Positions 41,376 through 51,799 are shown, counted from the first letter of the stretch. The stretch: 64,000 bases of DNA from an uncultured Muribaculaceae bacterium (GCA_910587185.1 CAJULY010000001.1:1-64000), one strand, 5' to 3'. Notes: generated by a model not told the origin, from the sequence alone. Made by a program: numbers and translations.

Positions 41376-42010
41376 ATATAAAAACATTCCCTTTCAACAT
41401 GTTCGCGGTCAACACCTATGTGGTGTGGGACGATGCCTCACGTGAAGCCGCCATAGTCGATCCGGGCATGGTATCCGAAGCCGACAACAATAAATTATCG
41501 GAATTCATCAGACGAAACGATCTTCGGATCAAATATCTCATAAATACGCACCTGCACATAGACCACACACTCGGCAACGATTATATCGAGGCAAAATACT
41601 CGGCCGGGACTTACGCCCATCCGGCGGATTCATTTCTCGGGCAGCAGCGTGCGGGTCAAGCTCGTATGTTCGGACTCGGAATGGCTCCGAAGCCCTTGGA
41701 TATCACTCATGAACTGAAAGACAAAGAAAAGCTGTGGCTCGGGAAGGAAGTTCTTGAGGTTCTGGCAGTGCCCGGCCACAGTCCAGGCTCGATAGCCCTC
41801 TATTCGCCCGACGGCGGATTTGTAATCACAGGTGACGCTCTTTTCAACCGAGGCATCGGACGGACCGATCTCCCCGGAGGAAACCACAAGACCTTAATAG
41901 AAAGCATCACCAAACGCCTGTTCACTCTGCCCCCAGAAACCATGGTGTATCCCGGTCATGGCCCTGAAACTACCATAGGCGACGAACGCATAGCAAATCC
42001 CTACGTCTGA
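41372..42010 (+). CDS. MBL-fold metallohydrolase (glyoxalase II-like)
   Basis: The 212-aa protein has the zinc-binding motif THLHIDHTLGN near 63-73, AVPGHSPGS near 132-140, ITGDALFNRGIGRTDLPGG near 150-168 and VYPGHGPETT near 192-201. These proteins hydrolyse thioesters such as S-lactoylglutathione analogues or related small molecules. Co-translated with rsmG through an ATGA overlap, a common arrangement in Bacteroidales without a known functional link. Confidence 0.88.
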   Translation: MNIKTFPFNMFAVNTYVVWDDASREAAIVDPGMVSEADNNKLSEFIRRNDLRIKYLINTHLHIDHTLGNDYIEAKYSAGTYAHPADSFLGQQRAGQARMFGLGMAPKPLDITHELKDKEKLWLGKEVLEVLAVPGHSPGSIALYSPDGGFVITGDALFNRGIGRTDLPGGNHKTLIESITKRLFTLPPETMVYPGHGPETTIGDERIANPYV

Positions 42011-42035
42011 CAGGAAAAAGCCTCAGCCGAAGAAT

Positions 42036-43484
42036 CTACAGAATGAAGGGGTCAAGGTTATCCAGTTTTTGTTGATCGGGTTTTCCGGGAACGGCCGCCA
42101 GAAGATATTTATCGATATCATAAATCAGTTTCCCGGAACCTACTTGCAGAAGCATTCCCTCCGCGCCTGAATTTCTGGAAACCGCATAAATATCCTCTCC
42201 GTTTTCATGGACGATACGCCTCATGCCGGCAATGTCGCCGAGACGCAAATGTGCCATAACATAGACGAGAGTATCAAAAGGACCCACGGGAAAAGATTTT
42301 TTTCTTTCATCATAGAGGGTGCATGCCTGCTCATATTTTCCGGAACGATAGACATGGAGCAGAAGCATACTGAACACATTGGCTGAAACCGTAATCCCGG
42401 CCTCAAGCACATTGTCGAGCAGACTGTCAAACGCTGCATCCTCCATGACCTTTCGCGCTCGCGAGAGCCATCCGTCTATTTCCGAGGAATCAGCCCTTCT
42501 GATACACCCGACAAGTCGTTCTCTCAGGTCTGCGGACAAAGGACCTTCATTCACCGTGATCAGAAGGACAAATATATCAAGAGGATTATTGCAGACATCC
42601 AGATAACGGACCAGATATTCCACAGCCTGCGCCGCCTTTTCTTCCTTGATGAAGGCTCCGGCCTTGAGATATAAAGCCTCGTCTTTAAATTCAGAAATCG
42701 TCAGCAACCGGTCTGCTATCTTATGAATATCCTCCTCGTAACCTTCCACTTTCATCAGAAGATCGCCTTTCAGCATCAAAGCTCTGCCGGAATCAGGATC
42801 AATGGCGAGGGCATAGTCAATAGCGTTGTATCCTTCTTCGAAATTGTTCAGCCGGTTGATATAGAGTTCGGCCAACTGAAGCCAGTAGTCGAGCGAGAAT
42901 GGCTGAAGGGTGGTAAGTTCAAGCAGAACAGTCACCGCTTCATCTGGCATGTCATTGTCAAGAAGCGTACCCGAGAGATCCACGAGAAAATCCTCGGGAT
43001 AACGACAGAGGGGAAGGATATCCTCCAACAGTAGCGAAAGATGGGCTACATTGTCAACCCCGAGGGCAAGATCAATCAGACACATTGCGGAGTATTCGTC
43101 AAGCGACTGATGCCTGACATCGGCAAACAGACGCCTGTAGGAATCCCTCCAGTCAGTTGCATCCCAATCGGTCTGCATATTTATCAGTTTCTTGACGAAA
43201 GAAGACTCCGGAAGAATATTGGCTACACATTTTGCTCCCTGGATTTCAGAAAGAAGCGCATAGCGAAACGCTTTCCGTTCAAGCATCGGCTGAAAATCAG
43301 GGTCACGCTGCAGAACATTATTCATTATTTCGGCCGTGACAAACTCATCAGACAGATCATAGGCATAGTCATAGACCTCAATCAGCGAATCGAGGTCTAT
43401 GTCAGCCAAAGTCTCTCCCTTATTCAGACGTGTCAGAATGTCATCATAAAGGAGAGCCAGTTCATCGTCGAAATTGTCAGCCAT
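42036..43484 (-). CDS. TPR-type helical repeat protein
   Basis: The 482-aa soluble protein has an acidic N-terminus and tetratricopeptide-like helices from about 140 on (LQPFSLDYWLQLAELYINRL near 190; EGYNAIDYALAIDPDSGRAL near 213). No enzyme motif is seen. Its start directly abuts the glnS stop, so they are co-transcribed. It is probably a protein-protein scaffold; the partner is unknown. Confidence 0.75.
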   Translation of the reverse strand: MADNFDDELALLYDDILTRLNKGETLADIDLDSLIEVYDYAYDLSDEFVTAEIMNNVLQRDPDFQPMLERKAFRYALLSEIQGAKCVANILPESSFVKKLINMQTDWDATDWRDSYRRLFADVRHQSLDEYSAMCLIDLALGVDNVAHLSLLLEDILPLCRYPEDFLVDLSGTLLDNDMPDEAVTVLLELTTLQPFSLDYWLQLAELYINRLNNFEEGYNAIDYALAIDPDSGRALMLKGDLLMKVEGYEEDIHKIADRLLTISEFKDEALYLKAGAFIKEEKAAQAVEYLVRYLDVCNNPLDIFVLLITVNEGPLSADLRERLVGCIRRADSSEIDGWLSRARKVMEDAAFDSLLDNVLEAGITVSANVFSMLLLHVYRSGKYEQACTLYDERKKSFPVGPFDTLVYVMAHLRLGDIAGMRRIVHENGEDIYAVSRNSGAEGMLLQVGSGKLIYDIDKYLLAAVPGKPDQQKLDNLDPFIL

Positions 43485-45188
43485 TTACTTATTCTTTTCT
43501 TTCTCCCAGCTGTCTTTGAGCGCAATGGTGCGGTTAAAGACAAGATTGTCCGGCGTAGAATCCTTGTCAGGTGTGAAATAGCCTATACGCTGGAACTGGA
43601 AATGCATGCCCTGACGGGCGTTCTGCGCTGCAAACGGCTCAATCTTGATATTCTCGGCAATACGGAGAGAATCAGGATTAAGCATTTCGCGGAAATCGCG
43701 GTCGGTCTCTGCGGCCGGATTCTCCACATTGAAAAGACGGTCGTAAAGACGGGCCGACGCATTTACAGCATGACGGGCAGAAACCCAGTGGAGAGTACCC
43801 TTGACCTTACGCATGCTTCCAGGCAATCCGCTGCGCGTATCAGGATCGTAAGCACAATATATCTCTTCGATGTTTCCGTCAGCGTCCTTCTTGACTCCCG
43901 TACACTTGATAATGTATCCGCCTTTGAGGCGCACTTCTTTGTCGGGAGCGAGACGGAAGAACTTCTTCGGAGGATTCTCCATAAAGTCATCGCGCTCAAT
44001 GAAAATTTCTCTGGAGAAGGGCATTTCGTGCGTGCCTGCTTCTGGATCTTCCGGATTATTCTCCATAGAAAGGACTTCTTCCTTGTCTTCGGGATAATTC
44101 GTTATGACCACTTTCACAGGATTCATCACAGCCATTACGCGGGTAGAGACTGCATTAAGATCCTCGCGCACCGCATGCTCGAGAAGTGACATCGAGTTCA
44201 GAGCCTCATATTTGGTGTAACCGATACGGTCCATGAAATTACGGATCGACTGGGGGGTGAAACCGCGCCGACGCATTCCGGAGATAGTCGGCATTCGTGG
44301 ATCGTCCCATCCGTCAACAAGATTTTCCTTGACAAGCTGGAGAAGCTTACGCTTGCTCATTACCGTATATGTGAGGTTCAGACGGTTGAACTCTATCTGA
44401 CGCGGGCAGTAGGATTCATCGGCAAGCTCCTTTACAAAATATTCATAGAGCGGGCGATGAGGAACAAACTCAAGAGTACAGATCGAGTGGGTTACTCCTT
44501 CGAAATAGTCACTCTGGCCGTGGGCGAAATCATACATGGGATAGACTTTCCACTTCGTTCCTGTACGGTGATGGGGATGCTTTATTATCCTGTACATTAT
44601 AGGGTCACGGAAGTGCATGTTGTCTGAGGCCATATCGATCTTTGCCCTGAGCACACGTGCGCCTTCTTCGAATTCACCCTGATTCATCCGCTGGAAAAGG
44701 TCGAGATTCTCTTCAACCGAGCGGTTTCTGTAGGGACTTTCCTGGCCAGGTTCCGTCGGTGTACCCTTTTGAGCTGCTATCTGCTCAGAAGTCTGATCAT
44801 CGACATAGGCTTTGCCCTCTTTTATCATACGTATGGCCAGATCATAGAGCTGGGGAAAATAGTCGCTCGCATAATATTCGCGGTCGCCCCAGTCAAAACC
44901 AAGCCAATGAATGTCCTCACGGATGGAATCGACATACTCGACATCCTCTTTCACAGGATTGGTATCGTCGAAGCGGAGATTGCATGTGCCTCCGAACTTC
45001 TCGGCAATACCGAAGTCCATACAGATGGCTTTGGCATGACCAATGTGAAGATAACCGTTTGGCTCCGGCGGGAAACGGGTGTTCAGACGTCCACCGTTCT
45101 TGCCTGCTTTCAGGTCATCGCTGACCAATTGTTCTACGAAATTGAGGCCTTTGCTTTCAACGACTTCTTCTGTCTCTTTTTCTGCCAT
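43485..45188 (-). CDS. glnS: glutaminyl-tRNA synthetase
   Basis: The 567-aa protein has the class I synthetase signatures PPEPNGYLHIGHAKAI near 41-56 (HIGH) and VMSKRKLLQL near 273 (KMSKS). The GlnRS-type anticodon-binding beta barrels occupy the C-terminal half (ENIKIEPFAAQNARQGMHF near 515). A -7 box TAATTTTG lies at 45277-45270 on the minus strand. Direct charging of tRNA-Gln is normal in Bacteroidetes. Confidence 0.96.
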   Translation of the reverse strand: MAEKETEEVVESKGLNFVEQLVSDDLKAGKNGGRLNTRFPPEPNGYLHIGHAKAICMDFGIAEKFGGTCNLRFDDTNPVKEDVEYVDSIREDIHWLGFDWGDREYYASDYFPQLYDLAIRMIKEGKAYVDDQTSEQIAAQKGTPTEPGQESPYRNRSVEENLDLFQRMNQGEFEEGARVLRAKIDMASDNMHFRDPIMYRIIKHPHHRTGTKWKVYPMYDFAHGQSDYFEGVTHSICTLEFVPHRPLYEYFVKELADESYCPRQIEFNRLNLTYTVMSKRKLLQLVKENLVDGWDDPRMPTISGMRRRGFTPQSIRNFMDRIGYTKYEALNSMSLLEHAVREDLNAVSTRVMAVMNPVKVVITNYPEDKEEVLSMENNPEDPEAGTHEMPFSREIFIERDDFMENPPKKFFRLAPDKEVRLKGGYIIKCTGVKKDADGNIEEIYCAYDPDTRSGLPGSMRKVKGTLHWVSARHAVNASARLYDRLFNVENPAAETDRDFREMLNPDSLRIAENIKIEPFAAQNARQGMHFQFQRIGYFTPDKDSTPDNLVFNRTIALKDSWEKEKNK

Positions 45189-45317
45189 TGCTTTATTCTG
45201 AGTCTTTGAGTTGTTAATCCGTTTATAAAAAATAGGTATGCGGAGAGAGTATATTCTGATAACAGATTACAAAATTAGCCTTAATTTATCAAATGACAAA
45301 CAATGAGTTCAAAAAAC

Positions 45318-47282
45318 TCACTTCAGTTCCTCAAGTTCCATGGAAGCGAGCTCCCACAAACTCATCGCATTGTCAAGTTTCTTTTGCGCTGCCGAATGGG
45401 AAGCATAAATATCGGCGTCGAACTCGCCGGATGACATTTTTTCTTCCAGGGCAGCTATTTCCCCTTCAAGCGAAGCTATCTGCTCCTCGCAGTCTTTAAC
45501 TTTTTTCTGAGCGCGCCTGATCATTTTTTCTCTTTCTTTCTGTTCGGCATAACTCAATTTCTGTATGGCGGGTTTAACGGGGGCGGAGGGCTCGGGCTGA
45601 GCGCGAAGTTCCTTCTTTTCCTCAGACTTCTCTTCCTGACCGGGGAGACGTTTCCTTTCCAGTTCAGCCAGAGATGCTATCTTTTTCTTTTCAAGAAACT
45701 CATAAATTCCTCCGAGGCATTCCCTTACATGCCCTCCTCCAAACTCATAGACCTTTTCTACCAGTCCGTCAAGAAACTCACGGTCATGACTGACAACGAT
45801 GACGGTTCCGTTGAAATCCTTTATAGCCTGCTTTAGAATATCCTTGGTAGCCATGTCGAGATGATTGGTAGGCTCGTCGAGAATCAGCAGATTGACCGGT
45901 TCAAGCAGCAGTCTGATCATTGCCAGACGGGTTTTCTCGCCTCCGGAAAGCACCTTCACCTTTTTGTCAGAGGCCTCCCCCCCAAACATGAAAGCGCCGA
46001 GTATATCGCGGATTTTAGTCCGGATATCCCCTACCGCAACACGGTCTATGGTGTCGAAGACAGTAATCTCTCCGTCAAGCAGTGATGCCTGATTCTGGGC
46101 AAAATATCCGATCTTGACATTATGACCTATTTTCAATGAACCCGTAAACGGTATCTCGTTCATTATACATTTGACCAATGTCGATTTTCCCTCTCCGTTT
46201 TTGCCCACAAACGCCACTTTTTCCCCGCGCTTTATCGTGAATGTAGCTCCGTCAAACACTTTGTGATCGCCATAGCTTTTCCCAACATTGTCGGCGATAA
46301 CGGGATAATCGCCCGAACGGGGTGCGGGAGGGAATTTCAGATTCAGACGGGAGGTATCGACTTCATCGACCTCAATGCGTTCTATCTTGGCAAGCTGCTT
46401 TATGCGGCTCTGAACCTGCACGCTCTTTGTAGCCTTATAGCGGAAACGCTCGATAAAATCCTCCGTATCCTGAATCTGTTTCTGCTGATTGAGGTAGGCA
46501 CGCATCTGCTGTTCGATTCTCTCTTTGCGTAGTTCGACGAACTTCGAGTACTTTACAGAGTAATCATAGATCTTGCCGAGAGATATTTCTATAGTGCGAT
46601 TAGTCACATTGTCGATGAAAGCCCTGTCATGACTTACAAGCACCACAGCCTTGGCCTTGGTCACCAGAAACTGCTCAAGCCACTGGATCGACTCTATGTC
46701 GAGATGATTCGTCGGCTCGTCAAGCAAAAGGACATCAGGATGAGTTAGAAGAAGTTTGGCAAGCTCGATTCTCATGCGCCATCCACCGCTGAATTCGGCA
46801 GTGGGACGGTTGAAATCGCTTCTCAGAAAACCGAGGCCCATCAATGTCCGTTCCATTTCGGCCTCATGATTCTCGCTGTCCTCCATTGCCAAACGGTCAG
46901 TAAGAGAGGTCATGCGGTCAATGAGGGCCTGATATCCTGCCGATTCATAATCGTCGCGTTCGGAGAGCTGTGCAGTCATCGCGTTAAGTTCCTCACGCAT
47001 GGCTTCGATATGAGAGAATGCCTGTCGAACTTCCTCTGCCACTGTTTTCGTATCGCTTGTCTGCATCTGCTGCGGCAAGTAGCCGACTGTCACATCCTGA
47101 GGGACAGAGACCGAACCCGAAGTAGGACGCTGTAATCCGGCTATTATTTTAAGCATAGTGGATTTTCCCGCGCCGTTTTTCCCGACCAAAGCTATCTTGT
47201 CTTTAGGATTTATGACATAATTTATGTTGTCAAACAGCGATTTCGCACTAAATTCAACGCTTAGATTCTGAATAGATATCAT
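45318..47282 (-). CDS. ABC-F family ATP-binding protein
   Basis: The 654-aa protein has two ABC cassettes: Walker A GKNGAGKST near 34 and GKNGEGKST near 355; signatures FSGGWRMRIE and LSGGEKTRLA; Walker B LLLDEPTNHLDIES and LLILDEPTNHLDMAT. A charged linker joins the cassettes and a C-terminal coiled coil (REKMIRRAQKKVKDCEEQIA near 585) ends it, as in Uup-like ABC-F proteins. They act on the ribosome E site or in DNA/RNA metabolism, not in transport. A minus-strand -7 box TAATTTTG is at 47309-47302. Confidence 0.9.
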   Translation of the reverse strand: MISIQNLSVEFSAKSLFDNINYVINPKDKIALVGKNGAGKSTMLKIIAGLQRPTSGSVSVPQDVTVGYLPQQMQTSDTKTVAEEVRQAFSHIEAMREELNAMTAQLSERDDYESAGYQALIDRMTSLTDRLAMEDSENHEAEMERTLMGLGFLRSDFNRPTAEFSGGWRMRIELAKLLLTHPDVLLLDEPTNHLDIESIQWLEQFLVTKAKAVVLVSHDRAFIDNVTNRTIEISLGKIYDYSVKYSKFVELRKERIEQQMRAYLNQQKQIQDTEDFIERFRYKATKSVQVQSRIKQLAKIERIEVDEVDTSRLNLKFPPAPRSGDYPVIADNVGKSYGDHKVFDGATFTIKRGEKVAFVGKNGEGKSTLVKCIMNEIPFTGSLKIGHNVKIGYFAQNQASLLDGEITVFDTIDRVAVGDIRTKIRDILGAFMFGGEASDKKVKVLSGGEKTRLAMIRLLLEPVNLLILDEPTNHLDMATKDILKQAIKDFNGTVIVVSHDREFLDGLVEKVYEFGGGHVRECLGGIYEFLEKKKIASLAELERKRLPGQEEKSEEKKELRAQPEPSAPVKPAIQKLSYAEQKEREKMIRRAQKKVKDCEEQIASLEGEIAALEEKMSSGEFDADIYASHSAAQKKLDNAMSLWELASMELEELK

Positions 47283-47381
47283 CTTAAATTGCTTTTGGAT
47301 TGCAAAATTACAACTTTATTTGCCCGCTGCAAAAATATGTGGTATCTTTGGAGTCTAAAGTAATTTCAAAATTCCGCAGAC

Positions 47382-47774
47382 ATGGATAAAAATCTCAAGG
47401 AAGGATACAAGGTAAAGAATTTCAAAGGAGAGACCAAAAGATATGTTCAGGCCCTTTCCCTGCAGGATAATCCCGAACTCATAGCGGCTTACCGCCGGAT
47501 TCATTCGAAAGAGGGCATCTGGCCCGAAATACTGCAAGGCATAAAGGATTCAGGGATTCTCGAAATGGAAATTTACATTCTCGGGACACAATTGGTCATG
47601 ATCGTGGAAATGCCCGCCGATCTGGACTGGGACGCAACCATGGCCAAGATGGGCGCCGGCCCCCGTCAGGCGGAATGGGAAGAATTCGTAGCGCAATACC
47701 AGAAAGCCGCACCCGGCCAAAGCTCTGACGAAAAATGGCGCATGATGGAACGTATGTTCCACCTCTATGACTGA
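47382..47774 (+). CDS. L-rhamnose mutarotase family protein
   Basis: The 130-aa protein fits the RhaM/DUF718 family: RYVQALSLQDNPELIAAYRRIH near 20-41 with the catalytic Tyr/His region, EMEIYILGTQLVMIVEM near 62-78, and QAEWEEFVAQYQ near 97. It would interconvert anomers of a deoxy sugar. No sugar catabolic genes are nearby. A -7 box TATCTTTG is at 47343-47350. Confidence 0.85.
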   Translation: MDKNLKEGYKVKNFKGETKRYVQALSLQDNPELIAAYRRIHSKEGIWPEILQGIKDSGILEMEIYILGTQLVMIVEMPADLDWDATMAKMGAGPRQAEWEEFVAQYQKAAPGQSSDEKWRMMERMFHLYD

Positions 47775-47795
47775 TTGCATATAAACGTCAGTCGG

Positions 47796-48977
47796 TCAGA
47801 ATCTGGCTCCGACAATCAGAGACAAAGACTCGACGGAATTAAAGAATGTATAGCGACTATTGAAATAGAGATGGCCGTCAAACCGTCCTGTGATCGAAGC
47901 GAAAAGAGCCTTATGATTATAGACAAACGCGAAACGCGCGTGTATGCTCGAAGCGAGTAAGGATTTGCGGCTGTCAGTCGAATCATGGTAAGAGTGACGG
48001 TAACCGAATGCCGGATAAAGAGTCACGTTGGCAAGCCACCGGCGCGGATGAAGCACCCAGTTGTGAGCGACACCTCCGCAGACACTGTAATCCGTATATC
48101 GGTAATGGTATCTGTCTTCAAGATCAGGCAAAAAGGATTTCATGTCGGAGGGCAGATTGCTTAAGTCGAGTTTGATGTTCTGATGATTGAACGAAAACCC
48201 GAGCAGCCAGCTCCCGGCACCTTTCAACTGATATTTCGAGAAACAATAGGCTGCCGCATGTGAGTACTGGTTGAAATTGAAAATATAGAAAGCCTCGCCT
48301 GAAAGAGTCGAATGCTCGACATCGTTGAAGTCCATGGGCAAGTCTCGTTTATAGCCGCCGAAATGCGTGATTCTGGCATTGCCTTTCGTGTTCATTATGT
48401 CAAGATTAGCGTAAATGCGCGAACACGTGAAATTGAAGTTGAGATTCGTGCGGTTTTTGGATCCTCCCGCGAGGAAATCATTGACCTTCGCCGTATATCC
48501 TATGCTGAGGGCCATGAAGCTCAAATAGGCTCCCACGTCGTAATACATGTCCGAGACCATGTGGAGCATCTTGCTTCCCTTGAGGGAAAACAACATCATG
48601 TAGCTTTCCATCCAGTTGAAACTCTTGCCGGTTATTTTCCAGTTCTTCCCTACACCGACAACGTATGTCGAATCATAGGAATTAAAAGTCTTGTCGCCCC
48701 AATCATAGATTCTCAGCAACAGACGGGGAAATTTCGGGTAGTTGACATTTTTATCATGGATGCGGAATCCATTTTCAATCAACTGGCTGTACCAGGGTAA
48801 CCGGCTGAAAGCCACAGAATCGGCTACAGCCGCGGAGTCAGCGACTGCGACAGAATCCTGATCGACGGCAATTTCGGAAGAAGGGACAATATGACTGTGA
48901 GCCGAAAAGGCATACAGCTTAACGGCACACAGCATTATAATCGTAATTATTATAAATCTCCTTCTCTCAAGGGACAT
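47796..48977 (-). CDS. DUF4421-type outer-membrane beta-barrel protein
   Basis: The start is set at MSLERRRF, because the longer frame begins inside a -7 box (TAAATTTG, 49018-49011). The 393-aa protein has a signal-like hydrophobic start, a low-complexity acidic region with repeats of the VADSAAVADS type, and then alternating beta strands with aromatic girdles ending in LSLIVGARF. The outline fits the DUF4421 family of Bacteroidetes outer-membrane proteins, whose function is unknown. Confidence 0.7.
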   Translation of the reverse strand: MSLERRRFIIITIIMLCAVKLYAFSAHSHIVPSSEIAVDQDSVAVADSAAVADSVAFSRLPWYSQLIENGFRIHDKNVNYPKFPRLLLRIYDWGDKTFNSYDSTYVVGVGKNWKITGKSFNWMESYMMLFSLKGSKMLHMVSDMYYDVGAYLSFMALSIGYTAKVNDFLAGGSKNRTNLNFNFTCSRIYANLDIMNTKGNARITHFGGYKRDLPMDFNDVEHSTLSGEAFYIFNFNQYSHAAAYCFSKYQLKGAGSWLLGFSFNHQNIKLDLSNLPSDMKSFLPDLEDRYHYRYTDYSVCGGVAHNWVLHPRRWLANVTLYPAFGYRHSYHDSTDSRKSLLASSIHARFAFVYNHKALFASITGRFDGHLYFNSRYTFFNSVESLSLIVGARF

Positions 48978-49039
48978 AATCAATCTTCCATCGAATAAGA
49001 AATGATTATGCAAATTTAAGAATTTATACTGAAGAAATC

Positions 49040-50080
49040 CTAATAAGATGGAACAAAACCTTTCGTACGCTCCATTTTATGCGTGATATCGCCCACTGTC
49101 ATCGGATCCTTGGCGCTCACGAATTTCATTATCGGAGCCCCTTTTCTAAGATTACATTTCTTCAGATCGACATAGAAAGTACCGTAATTAGTGACCACGT
49201 CAAAATAATAAATTCTGTCACGAAGATTCGAGAAAGAACGCCATTGCGTGGATGAAACATTGGGCTCGCTCTCTATGGCATAGTGATATGGAACCGAGAC
49301 ATTGGCAAGAATGCTGCGGATTATCGACAGACCGATTTCCTTGTCGGAAGTCTTTTTGACATGCCCGGTAAAGAAATAGCCGCGCACAAAACGGTCAGGA
49401 CTTTTTACCGTGCCCGGAAGCATATTTATACCGCCGACTTTTACCCAGTAGTCATTGATAGCCGTCATTGAAGGATATTGTGGATCATTAGTCATTGCGA
49501 GCATGTCCTGGCCTTCATAAACTCTGACATCACCGTTATCGAATTCAAGGATCGCACATCGTCCGGAGGGATCGGTTATGCCCCAGTGAAGCGTCGAGAC
49601 CGTTCCACCGTCAAAAGTTGATCCGGAAATCGTGAAATCCTGTTTTTTCAGCTCCGTGACGACCTCATCGGTAGTCGAGAAATTATCAAGCATCCACGCA
49701 ACGAACATAGCGAGCGACATGGGCGGACGGTTATCGGTCTTGGGATTCACATATACAGTTCCTTTACAGAAAAGGCCGTTGACAGAGAGGCCTTTTTCAT
49801 TCATGCCTTCGGTGATGCCACTGTCATAACCGACAGCATACACAGCTCCGTATTTGGAGGTCCAGCTGACCGCCCCCGGACGGTCACTGCCAACTTTTGC
49901 GATCCCTCGGGGATAGACATAGATATTTGTCGGGATAGGAGTTTTCCAGTCGAGAGAACGACCGACGATTCTGAGACTGTCGGTGCCGACGTACAAAATG
50001 CGTGAACACGCATCCGCTTCTGTCGAAACGGCAAAGATCGTGGCAGCAAAGGCAGCAATTGCGATGAAGAATTTTTTCAT
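49040..50080 (-). CDS. exported choloylglycine hydrolase/penicillin V acylase family protein
   Basis: The 346-aa Ntn-hydrolase has a signal peptide whose cleavage exposes the nucleophilic Cys (ADA, then CSRILYVG at about 25). Further motifs are GRSLDWKTP near 40, the family's MSLAMFVAWMLDN, and LAMTNDPQYP near 195 with the catalytic Asn. It could cleave bile-salt amides, N-acyl amides or acyl-homoserine lactones; sequence alone does not tell which. Relevant to life in an animal gut. Confidence 0.85.
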   Translation of the reverse strand: MKKFFIAIAAFAATIFAVSTEADACSRILYVGTDSLRIVGRSLDWKTPIPTNIYVYPRGIAKVGSDRPGAVSWTSKYGAVYAVGYDSGITEGMNEKGLSVNGLFCKGTVYVNPKTDNRPPMSLAMFVAWMLDNFSTTDEVVTELKKQDFTISGSTFDGGTVSTLHWGITDPSGRCAILEFDNGDVRVYEGQDMLAMTNDPQYPSMTAINDYWVKVGGINMLPGTVKSPDRFVRGYFFTGHVKKTSDKEIGLSIIRSILANVSVPYHYAIESEPNVSSTQWRSFSNLRDRIYYFDVVTNYGTFYVDLKKCNLRKGAPIMKFVSAKDPMTVGDITHKMERTKGFVPSY

Positions 50081-50215
50081 AAATAATTGACTTTAAAGAA
50101 TGTTTATTGAAAAACACTTACATCCATGCAATTGTTTTTGAATTGTCCGTTTTGTCAAAATGGTTGTTTTTTTAATCTTAAAGGCTTAACGACGGCGGAT
50201 TCAGGAAAAATTGCT

Positions 50216-50223
50216 TAACTTTG
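50216..50223 (+). promoter_or_regulatory. -7 box of mlaE-mlaF
   Basis: TAACTTTG ends 1 bp before an in-frame ATG at 50225, which is therefore too early to be the start. The next ATG at 50246 leaves a normal short leader. Confidence 0.55.
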
Positions 50224-50245
50224 CATGAATTTTCAGCCACAAAAG

Positions 50246-50995
50246 ATGCTACTCATAAACTCAATATCCACCTTCGGCAAATATTGTCTCTTTCTCGGAC
50301 AGATATTCCGCAGGCCCAACAGATGGAATGTCTTTTTCAAACGCACCGTGTTTGAGATTACAAAACTCGGCGTCGATTCCATTCCGCTCGTAATAATCAT
50401 CTCGCTGTTCATAGGCTCTGTCATCGCGATCCAGATGCAGCTTAACATTTCTTCCCCCCTCATTCCGGCATACTCCGTAGGCCTTGCCACGCGTGACATC
50501 GTGTTGCTGGAATTCTCCAACTCCATCCTCTGTCTGATCCTTGCCGGAAAAGTCGGCTCAAACATAGCTTCTGAAATCGGTACAATGAGAGTCACCGAAC
50601 AGATCGACGCTCTTGACATTATGGGCGTCAACTCGGCCAACTTTCTTGTTTTGCCTAAAGTCATTGGCTTCATCTTCTTCATGCCGGTGCTTGTGGCATT
50701 CTGCATCGGCACCTCCCTGCTCGGAGGATTCCTCGTGGCCATTTTCACCGATCTTTTTCCCGTCTCCCGCTATATCTACGGCATTCAGGCTCTCTTCAAC
50801 GAATGGTATGTGTGGTACGGCTTCATCAAATCCCTATTCTTCGCCTTCATTATCGCTACCATTTCATCGTTCTGCGGTTATTATGTCAAAGGCGGAGCGC
50901 TCGAAGTCGGCAAAGCAAGTACTGATGCCGTTGTCACGAGCAGCATAATGATTCTGTTAATGGACGTAATCCTAACCAAGCTCCTGTTGCAATGA
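50246..50995 (+). CDS. mlaE: MlaE-family ABC transporter permease
   Basis: The 249-aa membrane protein has several helices and the family signature GSNIASEIGTMRVTEQIDALDIMGVNS near residues 107-133. MlaE-type permeases move phospholipids between inner and outer membranes. The ATPase gene overlaps by 4 bp. No MCE-domain (MlaD) gene follows, so that subunit must be encoded elsewhere. Confidence 0.9.
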   Translation: MLLINSISTFGKYCLFLGQIFRRPNRWNVFFKRTVFEITKLGVDSIPLVIIISLFIGSVIAIQMQLNISSPLIPAYSVGLATRDIVLLEFSNSILCLILAGKVGSNIASEIGTMRVTEQIDALDIMGVNSANFLVLPKVIGFIFFMPVLVAFCIGTSLLGGFLVAIFTDLFPVSRYIYGIQALFNEWYVWYGFIKSLFFAFIIATISSFCGYYVKGGALEVGKASTDAVVTSSIMILLMDVILTKLLLQ

Positions 50996-51765
50996 TCGAA
51001 GTCAAGAATATAACGAAATCGTTTGACGGGAAGACTATTCTTCACGACGTCAGCGCCACTTTCCATACCGGGAAGACGAATCTCATAATCGGTCAGAGCG
51101 GTTCCGGCAAAACCGTGCTCATGAAATCGCTGGTCGGCCTGATCCGTCCTGAAAAAGGAGAAATCCTATATGACGGACGCGACCTTCTCAAGATGAATGA
51201 AAGCCAGACGAAAAGCCTGCGCGAGGAAATAGGAATGCTCTTTCAGGGATCAGCCCTCTTTGACTCTGAAACTGTTTTGGGCAATGTCATGTTCCCTCTT
51301 GTGATGTTTTCTGACATGACCAAGGCTGAAATGGTTGACCGCGCACAGTTCTGCCTCGAGCGCGTGAACCTCAAAGGGGCAGACAGCAAATATCCGAGCG
51401 AAATATCCGGAGGCATGCAGAAACGTGTCGCCATAGCACGTGCAATTGCCCTGAACCCGAAGTATCTTTTCTGCGACGAACCTAACTCAGGTCTTGATCC
51501 AAGGACTTCAATTCTGATTGATGAACTGCTCAGCGACATAACCCACGAATACGGAATGACCACCATAATCAACACTCACGACATGAATTCCGTGCTCGGC
51601 ATCGGTGAAAACATCATTTTCATCAACAAAGGTTACCGCGAATGGGTGGGCAACAAAGAGGAAATCTACCACACAGCCAACGAAGCGCTCAATGATTTTG
51701 TCTTCGCCACCAAACTTTTCCAGAACGTCAAGGACTATATCATCCACAACTCCCACCGGGAATAG
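50992..51765 (+). CDS. mlaF: MlaF-family ABC transporter ATPase
   Basis: The 257-aa protein has Walker A IIGQSGSGKTVL near 34, signature ISGGMQKRVAIARAIAL near 138, Walker B YLFCDEPNSGLDP near 158 and switch His in INTHDMNS. It drives the MlaE permease in maintaining outer-membrane lipid asymmetry. Confidence 0.92.
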   Translation: MIEVKNITKSFDGKTILHDVSATFHTGKTNLIIGQSGSGKTVLMKSLVGLIRPEKGEILYDGRDLLKMNESQTKSLREEIGMLFQGSALFDSETVLGNVMFPLVMFSDMTKAEMVDRAQFCLERVNLKGADSKYPSEISGGMQKRVAIARAIALNPKYLFCDEPNSGLDPRTSILIDELLSDITHEYGMTTIINTHDMNSVLGIGENIIFINKGYREWVGNKEEIYHTANEALNDFVFATKLFQNVKDYIIHNSHRE

Positions 51766-51799
51766 ACTGTCCGACGTACCAATCAGAGATGCTATAAAT